A DNA stretch of 48,701 nt. Source: Reticulitermes lucifugus. Taxonomy: Eukaryota > Arthropoda > Insecta > Blattodea > Rhinotermitidae. The translations under genes were made by a program, and so were the position numbers. The DNA lies in contig JAKCWW010002403.1 in the NCBI GenBank assembly GCA_026260175.1, positions 1 to 48,701 of the forward strand, written 5' to 3'. How positions within the stretch are numbered: position 1 is the first letter of the stretch; the number at the start of each line of letters is the position of its first letter. The notes beneath the pieces were generated by a model, which saw only the letters and a program-made list of their open reading frames with translations, did no database searches and was not told where the DNA came from. Below are positions 1-10,152 of this stretch, one piece after another.

Positions 1-144
1 CGCAACGATCCCGCGCAATCTACCACGCTCGGCGGCAGCGCGATAGATCACATCTTCACCAGGTGTCTCTCCCATCTCAAGAGCTTAAACTACGCGACCT
101 CCTTCTCATACCACAAGCCACAGCTAACCATTACAGAGACATAA
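1..144 (+). CDS. C-terminal fragment of an endonuclease/exonuclease/phosphatase-like protein (partial at the window edge)
   Basis: Frame 1 is open from the first base to TAA at 142-144 and gives 47 residues, with no start inside the window. The fragment holds STTLGGSAIDHIFTR and, about 25 residues later, a SFSYHKPQLTI-type ending. In EEP-fold nucleases the last conserved blocks are a short strand with Asp (here IDHIF) and a closing Ser-x-His (here SYHKP, in place of SDH). Spacing and order fit that fold. Codon use is GC-rich at third positions, unlike the flanking AT-rich DNA, and there is no stop or frameshift, so the ORF may be young or under selection. It could be the nuclease of a mobile element (a Helitron or LINE type) or a domesticated copy; the rest lies upstream of the window. 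Family assignment is inferred from motifs only. Confidence 0.55.
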   Translation, partial: RNDPAQSTTLGGSAIDHIFTRCLSHLKSLNYATSFSYHKPQLTITET

Positions 145-389
145 ACACATACATATAACAACTTGTAAAAATTCCTGAAAAAATACAAACTCCAATACAG
201 TCAACTTCTTTCTTTCTTTCGCCCTTCCCTCATTCAAGCAGCTAAAACATTTTAACACCCGCAAAAAAGATCGCCAACATTCAACTTGTCGGCGTGACGT
301 TTTACGTACAATTTGCGGTTCAGTCTTAGCTTGAAACAGCGAAGATTTTTTTTATCGATAAGTAAAGTGAATTTCTCCCTAAAACAGGC
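145..389. other. 3' flank of the endonuclease-like ORF
   Basis: AT-rich, without the SINE or LINE signatures seen elsewhere. A TTTCTTTCTTTC run lies near 209-221. No polyadenylation signal AATAAA was seen in the first 240 bases after the stop. Confidence 0.35.
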
Positions 390-641
390 CATGAGGACCC
401 AAACGGGGGTAGAGGTATAGCTCTACTCTTTCTTTAACCTCGGCGCTAAGTGGGGTGGGTAGTCAACGCCGCGTCCCTGCCGCGTTACTCCCGGAAACGA
501 GCCCCGGTATTTATTATCCAGGAGCCTGGGTGGCCCCAGGGCCGGTCTGGAGGATTACGGAAAAGATCGCCCCATCGGGATTCGATCCCCAGACCATCCA
601 GCCCGTAGCGAGTCTCTATACCGACTGCGCTATCCCGGCCC
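390..641 (-). mobile_element. tRNA-derived SINE, family A, near full length
   Basis: Read on the minus strand, the head at about 641-560 resembles a tRNA: an A-box-like TAGCGCAGTCGGTATAGA and a B-box-like GGGGATCGAATCCC. It is followed by a body with a TCCAGACCGGCCCTGGGG block and a tail with GCCGAGGTTAAAGAAAGAG and GCTATACCTCTACCCCC. The same body blocks recur at 10951, 14430, 18713, 29697 and 38228. An apparent 95-codon open frame across the element is a by-product of its GC-rich sequence. This copy looks among the least decayed. No clear target-site duplication was found. Confidence 0.75.
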
Positions 642-1038
642 ACTTTATTGTATCGATTGAAGCCAAATTGAGTTCAGCCCAACATTTTTATTTTGGGCAC
701 CAAGTACCAAACTTTGTTAGTTCTACAGACACAACATGCTGACCCACAATCTACGCGTTATGTATGTCCGGTACTAATGTTTCCAGGTAATTACGAGTAG
801 AATCACAAGATGGCAACAGTGGAAATTATGTTCAGGCGGTATTACGTAATATAAGATAGTGAATGCATTATCACAAATATTTTGTATGAAATTAAAATTA
901 ATAATCAGTGTCAAACATATTATGTACAGTAAGGCTTTTTTAAGGGACCCGCAGCAGATGATAAGGAAGCACCGCAGCCTTGAGGCTTATTGTGCGACCT
1001 TGTAATGAAGATGATTAGTGTTTTTTTTATTTTTTCCG

Positions 1039-1211
1039 TGTAATGGAGCAACGATGGAATGAAACTGACAGGAGAAAACCGAAGTACTCAGGGAGAAACC
1101 TGTCCCAGTGCCAATTTGTCCACCATAAATCCCTCATCGACTGACGCGGGATCGAACCCGGGCCTCCGTGTTGAGAGGCCGGCGACTAACCGCCTGAGCC
1201 ATGGCACGGCC
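1039..1211 (-). mobile_element. tRNA-derived SINE, family B
   Basis: On the minus strand the element starts with a tRNA-like head: A box TGGCTCAGGCGGTTAG and B box GGGTTCGATCCC, both close to consensus. The body holds the reverse complement of CAGGGAGAAACCTGTCCC. A T-rich tract (1020-1036) adjoins the 3' end. Similar bodies are at 8685 and 13530. It is not a functional tRNA gene: the 3' side of the acceptor stem is replaced by SINE body. Confidence 0.75.
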
Positions 1212-1214
1212 TGC

Positions 1215-2485
1215 AGCAAAGCCTAGTCCATTACAAGCGCAGATTTTAGATACGCACGCCCTTTAATTAAGCTAAGTAGCTATATTAAACGGAGAATTTA
1301 ATATTATATTACATTGATGCAAAATAAATAAGCTCTAAGCGTAATAAATCTGTAAGCCCTAGAGCCAAAGGAGAATGGATATTCTTCTGCTAAAATTGCA
1401 ATAACTACAGAAGCAATGAAGTACAGCAGTAGCGCACTAGTTTCTGGATAAACAGTTCTGCTCTCTATTGCAGCTATTGTAAAGAAACTGGCGGAAGAAG
1501 ACAAATATCAATAAAGCGGTTTATGATATCGTAATATAAGGGCGAGACGTAGTAACGCCCGTGTATATGACGGGGTGGAGAAGAGAGAACTTTGGGATGA
1601 TGAGCCCTGTAACGGGCAGGGTAAAAGTCATCAGAAGAGAGAGAGAGAGAGATCTCAACGTTGTTATTAGTATTTCGTCTGAGTTTCGAAGAAGAGATGG
1701 CGCTGGCAACGACACTGGATACCGTAATGTCAGAAGAAAGAGACAGACAAAAATGTCGTAGTAAAGTTACTAAATGCGTGAGAAAATGGAACGTGTAAAA
1801 TTTTAAAAGAATTCGCCTCGACCCTCTTCCTTCTGTACTCCAGCACTTGGCATGATACTGGTCTTGTTGCAATCAATAATGTATAGCCGAATGAGCAGGA
1901 CTCGACATCTCGCTAGACAGTATGATCGTGGACAAAAAAAATCTCCATTGCTATTTCGTTCTTCTTCTCACAGATATCTTTGTTAACTATTTTGATCCAT
2001 ATGTTATGACATAATTACTGTCTGATGCAAATACACGCGTCGAAACACGCACGTTGTAACAGAGTGTTACGGTGTAAGGCACTCTGATCTCTAACTGTAC
2101 CTACATTGTTTCAAGGTTTGGACCCATGTTTAACGAGAAAGGAGAAGACATATTTCGCTTTTGTGCTGTGCAGGTGGTAGATGAACTGACGTATGGTACT
2201 GTACCATCTACCTTCAATGGGCAATTCAACGCCAAATCTCATGTCCTGACAATCGGCACGAACACGGTTCCAGAAACCATTAAAACGGGCTGTTATGGGT
2301 TTAACTTGGCTTTGCTTCATTTTATCCACTTATATCCTTAGTGTCTGACACTACTAACTGCAAAACTATTATGTCTGCAGGTGCGTGTACTGACCACGTT
2401 GAAATGCCCTACGTTACTCTGAAACAGATGCAATACAATTAGTCCCAAAGAACTCCGTACTTGTGACTTTAAGATTTATTTTAGG
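1215..2485. other. Unassigned 1.3 kb
   Basis: A short GA run (1635-1651) and a frame of 71 codons at 2126-2341 that overlaps a similar frame on the other strand. Nothing recognisable as a gene. Confidence 0.4.
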
Positions 2486-2489
2486 CGCG

Positions 2490-2777
2490 TTCGCATAGTC
2501 GCGAGAAGCGACTATTGCCTTCGTCATGTCTGTCCGTCTGTCTGTCCGTCCGCAGGTACCAGCGCCGCTCTCACTAGACGGATTTAGGTTAAATTTGATA
2601 TCGAAAACTTTCACTAAAATCTGTCGAGAAAATCCAAATTTGGTTAAAATCGGGTAAAAAAATCGGGCACGTTACATGAAGACCTAAGTGCGTTTCATTG
2701 TTGCTGGAGATATTAAATCGCACTAAAATCACTCTCTTCGACTGAAACTGTATCAGGCTGTTATTCCGTTCATCCAT

Positions 2778-2830
<53 letters not shown>

Positions 2831-3065
2831 CCTGTCCACCAGTCCGCCTGTCCGCATGTATCAGTACTGCTCCCACTGAACGGATTTACATTAAATTTTA
2901 TATTGGACATATTTACAAGAATCTGTCGAAAAAAACCATTTTTGGTTAAAATCGGGCAAAAATATCGGTTACTTTACGTGAAGACAAATACGTGTTGTTG
3001 TTGTTGCCGGTGACATTAAATCGCCACGAAAGCGCTCTTTGAAAATGACATGGTATCAAGGTGTT
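2490..3065. repeat. Tandem duplication with ~302-bp unit, interrupted by a (TC)n microsatellite
   Basis: The block ACGGATTTAGGTTAAAT at 2578 recurs as ACGGATTTACATTAAAT at 2880, 302 bp later. Downstream, both copies carry the same ordered blocks: AATCTGTCGA, TTTGGTTAAAATCGGG, a TACNTGAAGAC block, GTTGTTGC and ATTAAATCGC. Each unit begins with TGTCCG/TGTCCAC-rich sequence. A pure TC run (about 2780-2828) separates the units. Just upstream, TAGTCGC and GCGACTA form a 7-bp stem around 2496-2514. Two diverged copies; no coding potential seen. Confidence 0.8.
2780..2828. repeat. (TC)n microsatellite, about 24 units
   Basis: An uninterrupted TC dinucleotide run between the two 302-bp units. An Arg-Glu run in one frame here is an artefact of the microsatellite. 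Confidence 0.95.
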
Positions 3066-4007
3066 AGGGTAGCCGTTGAGGTATAAACATTACGCGAACG
3101 CGTCACAATGTTAGGTTATACGCACAATGCTTAATTTTTCCTCCGTTCTTGCGGAATTATTTTATTATATTTGTAAAATAGCGTGGTACTTACACGTAGG
3201 TATCCCAAACAATGTCAATGAAATATGAAGTCTGCGAGGAGGACAACGCTTTTGCAGCTGTTAACTCGGGGGACCCCAGTGATGTGTTAAACAGCTTATA
3301 TTATAATGGCTTCCAACAATCTGTTTTAGTTAAACCACAGTCACAGACTCCCATAAAGTTCTGCTTTAGACAGTAACTCTGAAACATAAACTTTAAACTC
3401 AGTGTGATGGTCCTGCTGCACTGCATAATTTTCTTTATGGGTTTGTATGTAGGTTCATGTCCAGTGTGAGGACTTTACATGCTTACTAGAAATTTCCCGA
3501 ATTTCCTGTATTTCTGACACATTTATTTAAAGCACAATATATCCGAGTAAAGAGGGTGAAAATATGCAAAGAATAATTATTTATTACTTTTCGCACTGTT
3601 GACACGAACTGCTGATTTTAAAAAGTCATTTATTTGAAGGAGAGAGGGATTATTTGTCTCTGCTTAAATTACGTAATATTATACGATAATTATAAATTTC
3701 CTCATTCTGAGAGAATGTGTCGTGCCTTATGATCCAGAAGCACCAGACAATTGTTTGTTACAGTTAAGCTTGTTCCCCTTAATATCTCTTCTATTGTTTA
3801 TCCAATAAAGCTCACGTTTTATCGTAGACATTTCAGATTAACAGTGGCAACAGAACCAGAATATCCAACACGTATGGTACCAAAATCCACTACGAACATA
3901 TGCGCTAAAGCGTGCCCCCTCTGTCAGCTCTAAAGGTATCAAAGGAAGCAATTGGTTCTGGTGTATAATGACTCTAGTAGAGGACATAGCAGGTACTTAA
4001 CTGTCAA

Positions 4008-4057
4008 CAGGTTTGTCGGGACATTCCAAGGAGCCTTGGAGTATCCCGACAAACCTG
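4008..4057. repeat. Strong 50-nt hairpin
   Basis: CAGGTTTGTCGGGA (4008-4021) pairs perfectly with TCCCGACAAACCTG (4044-4057). Inside, CCAAGG (4026-4031) pairs with CCTTGG (4034-4039) over a 2-nt loop, and the linking bases are mostly compatible (one mismatch and one G-T). It could be the core of a short palindromic transposon (MITE) or a transcribed hairpin. No second copy was noticed in the window. Confidence 0.8.
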
Positions 4058-5687
4058 CCGCCGATAAAATGGTGCAAATAAGCAGCAATTTGGCCAGGCC
4101 CAGCTGTCACTTAAAAGGAAAAAGTCTTTCTCCGTGACTGAACTAATAATAATAACAATAATAAAAGGGAAGAAGAAAATGTTGAGAGTTTTTCAATAAA
4201 TATGTTGATGGGCGTGTATTTCAGTGGTTTTGCATATGCTTCTGGAAAAGACATGAAGTCATTAGAGATTGCCTCAAGGGCAATCAAAATTTATCGTAAT
4301 TGCGTGAAAACTGAATACAAATTTTCCTTCTTACTAGACGACCCTGACAGCAATAAAGACATCAACAAAAGGAAGACGACGACAAAGACGACAACAATAA
4401 CAAAAATAACAAAAATAAAACGGCAATAACTACGATGACGTGATGAGTTTCACTCCTCCATTGTTAAAACACTTAATGAACAAAGGCACGACTAAATAAC
4501 GACACTGACGTAGCAGTTTGTCCTTCAAAGAATCTTAAAAAGAATTCTCTGCCGATTTCAGTTATATTACACTGTACTGTGGGACTGGTTCTGCGGACAC
4601 TTGAGCACATTCAATTGAACACGTAAATAAACTGTACGTACTAGCTGTTAATTATAGTGACACAATGGTGCGAATATTCACAGTATAAACAGCCTTGATA
4701 CAACTTGAATTTGCACCTCTGTGCTTCTACAGAAAGACACATACATACACACAAACACACACACACACAATATATAAGGTTAACAGCAGACACAATCTGC
4801 TGGTAATCAGAGGGTAAGTGGAGGGTAAGTCAAGTGAACTAATCTCCTACTCCATTAGAGCTGTTAGTTTCTCGAAGACGCGACAGTGGGAGGCAATCTC
4901 GTGCAGTTAGCGTAGATACACAACACACAGCCCCTGTTCGAACCGCCACGATCGATATGAGGGTCGAACTATACCGTAGTTTTCAACCCTAAGTTACGTG
5001 ACCTAACATACGTTATAGCACGTTAGTTTGGGACTGGGGTTAGACGGCGCATCACACGTACTTCTCTAGATAGATGAGCATGGGTAGATCTCACTCATTG
5101 TCCAGCTTGATTAGATCTCGGTACGCCGTGTGTTACCTAAGACGAGATGTAGAAACAGTAAATCCTACTGAACAACAAAAGGCGGGTTCAGAGCAGCACA
5201 TTTCATTGCCATATTAGAGTAGGTTTAGCTGTTTAAATCGGTTCTGAAAGTCTGATAGCAAACAGTCCTCCATGACAGTTGCTGCATTTGTAACTGGCTG
5301 CGATGTGTGGATCGACATTTTGGGAAAGTACAACTCGCACATCTGCTCTTTAAAGCTGAGGGTTTGTTACGGGGTCACCCGTATAACCAAGATGCAATTT
5401 CAGTTCTATGCGCTAATGAAAGGAAAAATAACTTGTAGACTACCTATACGAAGCACAGGTATTCTTTATGAGCAAAAAATCGATCAAAACTTCCAAAAAT
5501 TCCGCACCTTTTATAGAACCTGAAGTTTTTTAATCGTACTCACAAGAACAAGAAAAATGGCCCAACTGAATGAATCTACAACCTCATGTTCTCTTTCTGT
5601 CTCATTCAGTAACTTCATATGCGCATATAGTCTTATTCCGACAAATGCACACTTTATTATGTCCTATTTAATACATGCTTATGTCAA

Positions 5688-5739
5688 TAAATAGTCGACA
5701 TGTTTCGAACTGTATCAGTTCATCATCAGGACTCTTTAC
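5688..5739 (-). ncRNA. Hammerhead-ribozyme-like motif (left arm, better preserved)
   Basis: On the minus strand: stem I AGTC (5733-5730) pairs with GACT (5696-5693). It continues past one G-A mismatch with four A-U type pairs (5735-5738 with 5091-type partners at 5691-5688) and a G-U. Core CTGATGA is at 5729-5723; stem II GAACTG/CAGTTC is at 5721-5707. GAAAC is at 5706-5702 in the order GAA + AC. Stem III is AC/GT with an AT loop, followed by the canonical cleavage triplet GUC just before 5696. One extra U (5722) sits between the core GA and stem II, which departs from the textbook motif and could reduce or abolish activity. Assigned from pattern only. Confidence 0.5.
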
Positions 5740-5957
5740 ACCAGCTAAATGGTACTCATTCAAATAGATAAAATGGATAAAATGTCTTCAACTATGTTGG
5801 GTATATAGCCACTGAAAATGATCATTTTATAATACTGATTGTTACTTAAATAATGTAACTTAAAATTGTTTTAATATTTTCAGTGGCTATATACCCAACA
5901 TAGTTGAAGAAATTTTATCCATTTTATCTATTTGAATGAGTACCATTTAGCTGGTGT

Positions 5958-6008
5958 AAAGAGCCCTGATGATGAACTGATACAGTTCGAAACATGTTGA
6001 CTATTTAT
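5958..6008 (+). ncRNA. Hammerhead-ribozyme-like motif (right arm, partly decayed)
   Basis: The mirror of the left-arm motif. Core CTGATGA is 5966-5972, the extra T is 5973, stem II is 5974-5979 with 5983-5988, and GAAAC is 5989-5993. The putative cleavage triplet is GTT (5996-5998) instead of GTC, which a hammerhead can tolerate (NUH rule). Stem I has a C-A mismatch (5964 with 6000), so this copy is probably weaker than the left one. Confidence 0.4.
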
Positions 6009-6577
6009 TGACATAAGCATATATTAAATAGGACATAATAAAGTGTGCATTTGTCGGAATAAGACTATATACAATAAAAATGTACGGTGAAAATAACACA
6101 CATTTCATATGCGCAATTTATATTTCTGTCGTATTTTCGTTACAAGAATACAACTTCTTCTCCGCATTCTTCTACTTACCCTCCTATTCCCCTCCTCATC
6201 CTTCTTATACAACGATATTTGTAAGGCAGCAAAAACCTAAACATATTTATGCGGATCTGCAGTATGCTGCTTTTATGTAATGCAGAATCGGTTTCTTTTT
6301 AAAAGACAGTAGCAACTCATAATACGTTCGTCGATGTAATCTTCTGAATAACACTTGAAAGAAACAATTCTAAAGGAACTAATTAATTCTAAACACGCTA
6401 AGGAAATAAAAATAAAAACAATTAGATAAGAGAAATAAAGAAAAAAGTACTGCAAATGCATCACGAAGTAAGCTACCTCAGTAAGAGTACTTACGCTGTT
6501 CGCTCAGCACACAGAGAGCAGAGTCAGTAAATGGTGAAACATGCTTAGATAAAATGATTGTGTAAACATGTCTGCGT

Positions 6578-6610
6578 GTCACAGATATGTCACAGATATG
6601 TCACAGATAT
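6578..6610. repeat. Perfect 11-bp tandem repeat, 3 copies
   Basis: GTCACAGATAT is repeated three times without change. Short minisatellite; no function seen. Confidence 0.9.
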
Positions 6611-6639
6611 TCATATCGACGAACTAATACTGATGGTCA

Positions 6640-6712
6640 AGACGGCATAGTAGACTGAATGGCTACGGAGCCCCAGGCGAAGGTTCACTTCCCTGAAGAG
6701 GCGTTGTTTTAT
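6640..6712 (+). mobile_element. Possible tRNA-like SINE head (weak)
   Basis: A B-box-like AAGGTTCACTTCCCT lies at about 6682-6696, preceded by ACTGAATGGCTACGGAGCCC at a tRNA-like distance. An AT-rich segment follows directly, with none of the body blocks of families A or B. It may be a truncated SINE or chance. Confidence 0.3.
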
Positions 6713-7678
6713 TTCAATAAAATATGGCTTTTATGTTACTTTCGTGCATAACTGTATTGTCAAAAGAGTTTCAGAGTACAAAAGACAGACGAAGCCTTAA
6801 CACAATTTCCTATCTACATATTCCGAGATGGTGTTTATAAATCCCATCCTAATGAAATTAAAGCATGATAATTTAGTAAAACACAGAATAAAGACACACG
6901 ATTCTGAAACTGAATTGTAACAGAATTCCTAGAATTTAATATATATTTAATTTCTTCGATAAAGCGACACTTTGTTTCCCTTATGTCTAAGGTTTTAATT
7001 ACCTAGGTGCAATAATGTCTGTGTTTCAAAGTCACACAGTTCGCATGACGTGTTGCTCCACATCTGTCATTGCGCGCCTCAAATCCATTTCCACTGAAGT
7101 CCGAGAACACCTCCGACAGTGGCAGCAATACATCACGTCTCCAAGACTCTTCATAAAACGATATTTCAATACATCCAGCTTTCCATGTTGTGGTGCTCAA
7201 CAGAGGGCTTCTTTTCCTAATGAGTACTTTAGCAGCAAAAGTTTGTGAACAAGTAGAAGAAAATAATTAGAAGAAAGAGTAGTAGTATGACTGTATTATT
7301 TTCACCTTTTCTGGCTAAAATGCTTTTTACTTCTTTTTAATAATTTTCCCTCAAGAAATTTTGAAATATTACTTTATGATATCTCCTTATTATTTCCTCA
7401 AATTCACCATCAAATAGCCTCATGCACGCTTTATACCATACACAGCAATATCGTTTTTTACATCTGCGCAGGATCATTAAACTACATGCAATTCCATCTG
7501 ACGTAGTGGCAGCTGTTAGCAACGTGTTAAATCTTACTTTTAATGACGAAGTGAATCTTGTGAAATGAACAGTCCTGAGGCTAAGAGGTTTATTCACTCA
7601 TCGTTACATCTTAACGCTCAGACTTTTGGATCCCACGCTCCTATAAACTGAAGGTCTCCGGCTGCTTTTAAGTAAATT

Positions 7679-7730
7679 AACTCCTTGGAGCCGAAACCTG
7701 CTTGAAAAGCTAACAGTCATTCACACAGAG
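7679..7730 (-). pseudogene. Possible LINE 3'-end remnant
   Basis: The stretch TAACTCCTTGGAGC followed by GCTTGAAAAGCTAACAGTC resembles the 3' end of the LINE relic at 34270 (TAACTCCACGGAGC, GAGAAGCTAACTAGTC). Similarity is short and the coding part is absent. Confidence 0.3.
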
Positions 7731-8400
7731 CTACCAAAAAAAAATCCTCCAATTGTACAAAACCACAAATGCTCACTGCGTTTTCGCTGGTCCGTAGCCT
7801 GATCCAAATCATACTCCCACGAAGTTAAGTGCGGCCATTTTCACAAAGGCACTCCTTGTACTCCAGCTGCGGACGTAAATGACCTTAAGATATGGCGAGT
7901 AGCTGAGACTAAAGCGAAGAAACAGCCGTGGACGACTGTCGGAGGTACTTCTCTAGCTCGTGGTTTCGGCGGGGACTAGTACCTCCTCACAGTAAGAAAC
8001 CAGCATATTAAGGAATGTTATCCAAGGTCTCTGTTTAGGTAATCAATTTTTATTGCCTATTTCTTCCACCAGACGGAACCACAAACACTTGGAAAATAGT
8101 ACTAAAATAAAAGCAACAACGACTCTGAATAGAAAGGAAGGCAGACCTAACACAGAATTTTATCCCTAGTGTATCGCTTCTCAGTCTTTACCCAATATCT
8201 CATTCGATATTCTGTATTATCGGCAGCTTATCTGAGTGTAAAGAATCGCATAGCAATATTAAGCTACTACAGTGCGGTGTATTATGTTATATTATTCAAA
8301 GAGATGTTCACAAAAATCGATGAATTAGGGTTTGAACAAAGAAAATCATAGATGTGAATTCTAATAAATCTGCAGTTCGGGCCCTGAAGGTCCAGGATGC

Positions 8401-8490
8401 AGTCACTATACTGTCTGAATTAACTCTGTCAGTCACTCTACTGTCTGAATTAACTATGTCAGTCACTATACTGTCTGCATTAACTTTGTC
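8401..8490. repeat. Three exact-length 30-bp tandem units
   Basis: Three consecutive 30-bp units start AGTCACTATACTGTCTGAAT (copy 2 has C for A at base 8; copy 3 has C for A at base 18) and end TAACTNTGTC. Copies differ at one to three positions. Thirty bases keep frame, so a minus-strand frame shows a 10-residue repeat, but no coding context supports translation. Confidence 0.95.
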
Positions 8491-8684
8491 CTCATATATC
8501 ATAATTCTCTCCGGCATCAGAATCCAATAGTCTGGTATTTCTCTACATTTATCAAGGTTTACTTAAAAAAATTCAAAATGTTCGCAAATGTTACTGTAAG
8601 CTTAATTGACGGGTGTCACTTTTTTTGGCACGGGTTGTACTTTAAGGGCGTCACTCAACAACGCTGGCTGTTGCCAAAATTATA

Positions 8685-8855
8685 TGGCGATGGAGCGATA
8701 TATAGGAATGAGTACGGAATACAGGTAGAATGACAAAGACACGGGTAAACTGGAGTATCCAGAGAAAAACCTGTCTCACGCCACGTCATCCGTCACAGAT
8801 TAAGCAAGCAATAGCCTGGGATGGAACCCGGGACCCTGTGATGAGACGGATGGGT
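8685..8855 (-). mobile_element. SINE family B, diverged copy
   Basis: It contains the body blocks GGTAAACTGGAGTATCCAGAG and AAACCTGTCTCACG seen in the copy at 1039, and a B-box remnant (GGGATGGAACCCGGG, read on the plus strand) near 8819-8833. The A box is not clear, so the head is decayed. Confidence 0.55.
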
Positions 8856-10107
8856 TTTCTGTGAACAGACGTACAATACTGTAGGAACTGGTATAATAAG
8901 GAAAGCATTAGGCCTCCGTCTTTACAGAAGAGTTCTGAAGTAATGGAAACAAAAAATATTATTTCCGTAAGGAACAATTATTCCTTCAAGATTTAAACGA
9001 AGAAATGGATCACAAACGTAAGAGGGAAACAAATTATCCTAATGCTTCAGAAAGTGCAAAGAGGATCTAGAAGAAGTGAAGAGCTGTGAAATCATTAGAC
9101 GTGAAACTCACGGCGAGTGGAGAAAATAATTTTGTAACTGTTAGGAAGAAAATGGAGATTATTAAGTGAATCTTTTGGAAGAAGTAAAGTGAATGACATT
9201 TTATAAAAGAGCAGTCAGGTAACTGCACAAAGTTAAGACGAAATGTGGAGCATACCAGGAAAACTAGGTATGCTTCATATACGCTTAACTTGAGGTTCAC
9301 ATGCGTAAGGCACATCGCAAAATAAGTGCTGACGGTGGGCAAACAACCAATTCTATCACAAAAAAAGCATTATTTAAAATAGTCATAGTTAAACAATTCG
9401 TCAACAAAGTCCTGTTTCTTGAACATAAAGCCGATCTCACCTTTTAAAGAAGTCTGTAATTAAAACCTATCCTTTAAACAAATGACACAATAATGCGTTT
9501 TAAAATCGTCATTAAATACTGTAAGAATAAATAAATAGAATTTGTATTACATCATTACACTATCGCCTGCGTTTATATATCTCTGGCTATGATTCGAGTT
9601 TTCCTGTCAAAAAGTTTAACTTCTCGTAATTTTCCTACGTAACTTTTCTTCTTTTGGTAATTAAAATAAGATTTAATTACTTATTACGTAGTTAATAGGT
9701 TTGACGTGTAATACGAAGTTTTGTAATGTATTTTGCAATGTATTCGTCACTGTATTTCACACAACTTTCATTCTACGTGTGTTAATACAGGTAAAATCTA
9801 ATTCAGATAAATTTATTAGCAAAAGATTTTTCCTTTTATCAATCCTATGTAAATTTACCCTACGAACTGTACTTCCTTCCCTCATACATGTCGTCTTGTC
9901 TTGCTGTTTAACAATTCTCCAGTACGAAATAAACTATAAGTCATTAGGACTACAATAATTGATCTCAACCAGTAAAATAATATTCAAGTAAGCAAATCAT
10001 TTACATTAACTGAAGTACTGACATAATTTCTCGGACTAATATTTGCAATTATTTACATACACCAACGTATGCACATAACAGAATTATATGTTATACATAA
10101 TCTTCAA

Positions 10108-10152
10108 CCCTACTACATGTTTCAGCGAAAAATCGCCATCCTCGGGGAGACG
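10108..10152 (-). ncRNA. Hammerhead-like motif, isolated relic
   Basis: On the minus strand the order is CCGAGGA, T, GGCGA-TTTT-TCGCT (5-bp stem with one G-T), GAAACATGTA. This is the same architecture as in the arms at 5625-6070, including the extra T and the GAAACATGT block. U4 of the core is C, and stem I is not convincing. It is likely a decayed terminal repeat of a related Penelope-like element. Confidence 0.35.

Larger units (their letters stand above)
5625..6070. mobile_element. Long inverted-repeat (foldback) element with hammerhead-like motifs, Penelope-like/retrozyme candidate
   Basis: The left arm 5625-5819 and right arm 5876-6070 are 195 bp each, reverse complementary without indels and with only about four mismatches, around a 56-bp AT-rich loop. 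Each arm carries a motif of the form CTGATGA, T, a 6-bp stem (GAACTG/CAGTTC, 3-nt loop), GAAACATGT. That is the order of a minimal type I hammerhead ribozyme. Such ribozymes are known in the terminal repeats of Penelope-like elements and in retrozymes. A 12-bp direct repeat, TTCATATGCGCA, flanks the element (5614-5625 and 6104-6115) and may be a target-site duplication. No ORF is present, so this would be a non-autonomous unit or two solo terminal repeats head to head. Confidence 0.7.

Noticed and set aside
1130-1211. A tRNA gene on the minus strand (good A and B boxes).
   Set aside because: The acceptor stem does not close and SINE body follows directly; other copies with the same body exist.
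2589-2876. An open frame with an Arg-Glu run.
   Set aside because: Produced by the TC microsatellite read on the minus strand.
7941-7986. A 9-bp stem hairpin (GGAGGTACT/AGTACCTCC).
   Set aside because: Stems of this length are expected by chance in 49 kb, and the 28-nt loop is unstructured.
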